64,000 nt of DNA from Apiospora phragmitis (Eukaryota > Ascomycota > Sordariomycetes > Amphisphaeriales > Apiosporaceae): positions 1,922,001-1,986,000 of the forward strand of contig JAQQWL010000001.1 in NCBI GenBank assembly GCA_038363925.1, given 5' to 3'. The position numbers were made by a program, and so were the translations under genes. Within the stretch, counting starts at the first letter, position 1; each line of letters opens with the position of its first letter. Of this stretch, positions 61,983 through 64,000 are shown one piece after another. The notes below the pieces were generated by a model. The model was not told the origin of the DNA and searched no databases. It worked only from the letters and a program-made list of their open reading frames with translations.

Positions 61983-63718
61983 TCAAGACATATTCCCGTT
62001 GTCTGGGTCCTCATAGAAAGGATACATCGGGTAATCGCGCGTAAGCGGCCCCATTTGGACCCAGCGCTGCTCGGTAAAGGCGCCCTCGACCCAGTCGGCC
62101 GACGCCACGACGCCTGTGACGACACCAAGGCAGGCCTTGCAGACCCACGCGACGGCGCGGCCCTCGCGCCCGAGCGGGCCCTGGAACCCGAAGTGGTCGA
62201 CGGGCATGCCCCGCACGCACAGCGGGCAGCTCGGCCCGATCGTCAGGCCCATGGGCATCGGCATCGGCATCGGCTTCGTTCCTCCTTCTTCGGTGGTGGT
62301 GGTGGTAGTGGTGGTAGTGGTCCCGGTCCCGCGATGATCCTCCATCGCGGCCCAGGCCGCCGCCAGGTTCTTGCGCGCGTGCGACGCCGCCGTCGAGGCT
62401 TCGAGGTCGTAGACGGACGGGTGCCACCGGTGTAGTTGTGTCATGGCCTCGAGCCGGTGCGGCGCACAGAGACGCCGCTCCACCAACTTGGACGCGCAGG
62501 CACATCTAGTGACTGAGCGGGCGAGGTGGCGGCTGCTGCCGTCGGACGATGCGCGGCGGCGACCGCTACCACTGCTGCTGTTGCCGCCCGCGTCGTTGAG
62601 CCACGGGATTCTGACAGCAGCAGCAGGATCGATGCCGGCGCCCAGGGTCGGCACTTCGAAGATGTGCCAGCCCATGCCGCCGAGGTAATGGCCGGCGTCC
62701 TGCTCGATCTTCCAGCAGCAGTCAGCGCAGGCATAGTGGCGGAGCGACGTGGCGAGGTGTCGGAGGTCGTGTGTCGCCTCGTGCCGGCCTTGCTTGTCGT
62801 GGTCATCGCAGACCCAGACGCGCGAGTCCGGGTGGTGCTCCGTTGACTCGCAGATGCCGCCGTGTAAGGGGTCGTCTTCGGCCTGGCAGGGTCTGCCGCA
62901 TGGTGTGGTGGTGGTGGTGGTGGTGGTGGTAGGTCCGCCGACACCGTTGTTGTTGATGTTGAAGCCCGTCGCGGCGGCGCACGAACCTGTCAATGGCGCG
63001 TTGGATCCTGCTGTGTTATGTCCAGCTTCTAGGCGCCCGCCGTCCTTCCATATGCGTTCGGTGGGGATCAGCGACAGGGGCATTACGGGATCAGCGGTGT
63101 TGGCTAGGAAAGCGTTCCGGCTCCGAGGGTAGATCGAGACGGCAGGAGGCGGCGACGGTGCTCTCTCGACGGGTTCGATGGTGACACCCTGAATCATTTC
63201 ATTGTAGGGATTGAACCGTGCGGCGAGCTGCTTCTCCGCCAGTTGCAGCTCGACCTCTCTCTGCGTCGTGACGAGAGGCCAGTAGCCGAGGATTCGTGTC
63301 CAGTCATGCCGTCCACCCAGTAGCTCTAGCCTGCTGGGTGGAGTTCCCGGCTCCTTGGTCTCAGGAAGGGGTCTGGGGTTTCCGGCAAGCTGAGATTGCC
63401 CTCAACATACACAAGGAATGGGTTTCGCACAGCACGAGCAGGGAGCGTGAAACTCGTCGGACCAGGAGACGAGCCCCAGTCCATATCCGAGATGTAATCA
63501 AGATTCGGATCCTGGCTGTTTTCGTCTGACCGGTCAACACGATCATCAGAGATAGATGGAGTATCCGGTTGTATAGATTGTGAATCGGGGATGATGTTGC
63601 CAAAACTGTGCGCGGCACGGAATCGTCTTCGGCTGCCCCTCGCGTTGTTACCCAGGACATCATGAAGCTCCCTGAATGGGTCAGCATCATGTTGGCGAGG
63701 GCGTATTTCGGGCGACAT
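61983..63718 (-). CDS. Cys/His-rich hypothetical protein, 551 aa, two exons
   Basis: Exons 63718-63411 and 63330-61983. The donor GTATGT at 63410 is consensus; the acceptor is a tandem CAGCAG, so exon 2 may start at 63333 or 63330 (one residue difference). The join is in frame and links RNPFLV to LELLGGRHDWTRILGYW. Seen: a Pro/Ser/Asp-rich N-terminus; EVELQLAEKQLAARFNPYNE; then Cys/His groups CGRPC, HGGIC, VCDDHD, HYACADCCWK, CACASK with RRLCAPH, and CPLC paired with CKAC. These spacings suggest zinc binding, perhaps several RING/zinc-ribbon-like sites, but no named family fits. Thr runs (two, from (GTG)n on the plus strand) and an (MP)n run are coding microsatellites. Role unknown. Confidence 0.7.
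62246..62326. repeat. Coding microsatellites: GGCATC repeats and (GTG)n
   Basis: GGCATC-type units at about 62252-62276 encode alternating Met-Pro, and a GTG/GTA run at about 62292-62320 encodes a Thr run in the Cys-rich protein. A second GTG run at about 62904-62930 encodes another. Confidence 0.75.
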
Positions 63719-64000
63719 GGCAGCTAGGTGGGTGGTTAGAGGCGCTGAGACTCGGTTTGATGAATCGCAAATCCTTTTCAGGATATGGTGATGGCAAGAA
63801 GAAGTTCGACGACAGGGTCCTGAACTTCTCGTCTTACTGGCGAGGGAGATGACTGTGAAGCTGTGGTCAGCTGCAAATGTGTCGAATGCGATCCAAAATA
63901 AACTGAAAACCTGACAGTCCCAAGAAGCGTATTAGCAAATGTAGACCTGCAGGTTTTCAAAGTCTACCTATTTGTACAAGTTGTGGAGGGATGTATGGCC
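63719..64000. other. Upstream region of the Cys-rich gene
   Basis: Normal composition; presumably promoter/5' UTR of the minus-strand gene. A 60-codon frame on the minus strand shows no gene character. Confidence 0.4.

Noticed and set aside
62055..63132. Several frames of 73-167 codons overlapping the Cys-rich gene
   Set aside because: GC-rich shadow frames, dominated by Ala/Arg/Pro/Val runs from the same microsatellites.

Overview
The window is from a filamentous ascomycete (Pezizomycotina-type) genome that has, or had, repeat-induced point mutation (RIP). Two gene-bearing flanks of ordinary composition with short fungal introns (about 1-5870 and 61150-64000) enclose about 54 kb of very AT-rich DNA. 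In that block CA and TG dinucleotides are almost absent, TA is in great excess, and CpG survives. No intact coding sequence remains in it.

Left flank: the 3' part of a short-chain dehydrogenase gene (+), a small coiled-coil/basic-tail nuclear-type protein gene (+, one intron), a five-exon gene of unknown function (-), and about 2.2 kb with nothing recognisable. Right flank: a two-exon gene for a Cys/His-rich protein with coding microsatellites (-), and a doubtful 158-codon frame.

The AT-rich block resolves almost completely into one nested transposon stack, read from LTR ends, target-site duplications (TSDs) and RIP-scarred protein motifs. Level 0 is a Copia element, D (minus, 6400-58746, about 5.9 kb of its own DNA). 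Three insertions split it. (1) A Fot1/pogo transposon P1 (6423-10206) sits in its 3' LTR and carries a second pogo element P2 (6785-8705). (2) A 7.7 kb Gypsy element G1 (+, 12019-46257, TSD TCAGG/TTAGG) sits in its reverse transcriptase. (3) A Gypsy element G3 (minus, 48477-56826, TSD GGCGG) sits in its gag and carries a solo Gypsy LTR (49955-50586, TSD CTTCG). G1 in turn hosts four insertions: Copia A in its 5' LTR (12539-18372, TSD ATTAT); a tandem pair of short gag-only Copia derivatives (family B) at 19534-29287, with another rearranged B copy (20803-24423, TSD AAATA) inside; a minus-strand B copy (32243-35414); and a minus-strand Gypsy G2 in its 3' LTR (37856-45665, TSD AATAC). G2 carries a 130-bp LTR-like insertion with TSD GTTTT. 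After subtraction of inserts, G1, G2 and G3 each come to about 7.65-7.71 kb, which supports the reconstruction independently.

The most interesting biology is (a) an antisense frame in the 3' region of all three Gypsy copies, with a Cys-cluster-like pattern (Cys mostly turned to Tyr by RIP) and a coiled coil; (b) family B, which keeps Copia gag and the RNase H tail but lacks protease, integrase and reverse transcriptase, and shares LTRs with the full-length element D; and (c) an un-RIPed 130-bp insertion inside RIPed DNA. All domain calls were made by reading translations by eye; no database search was run.
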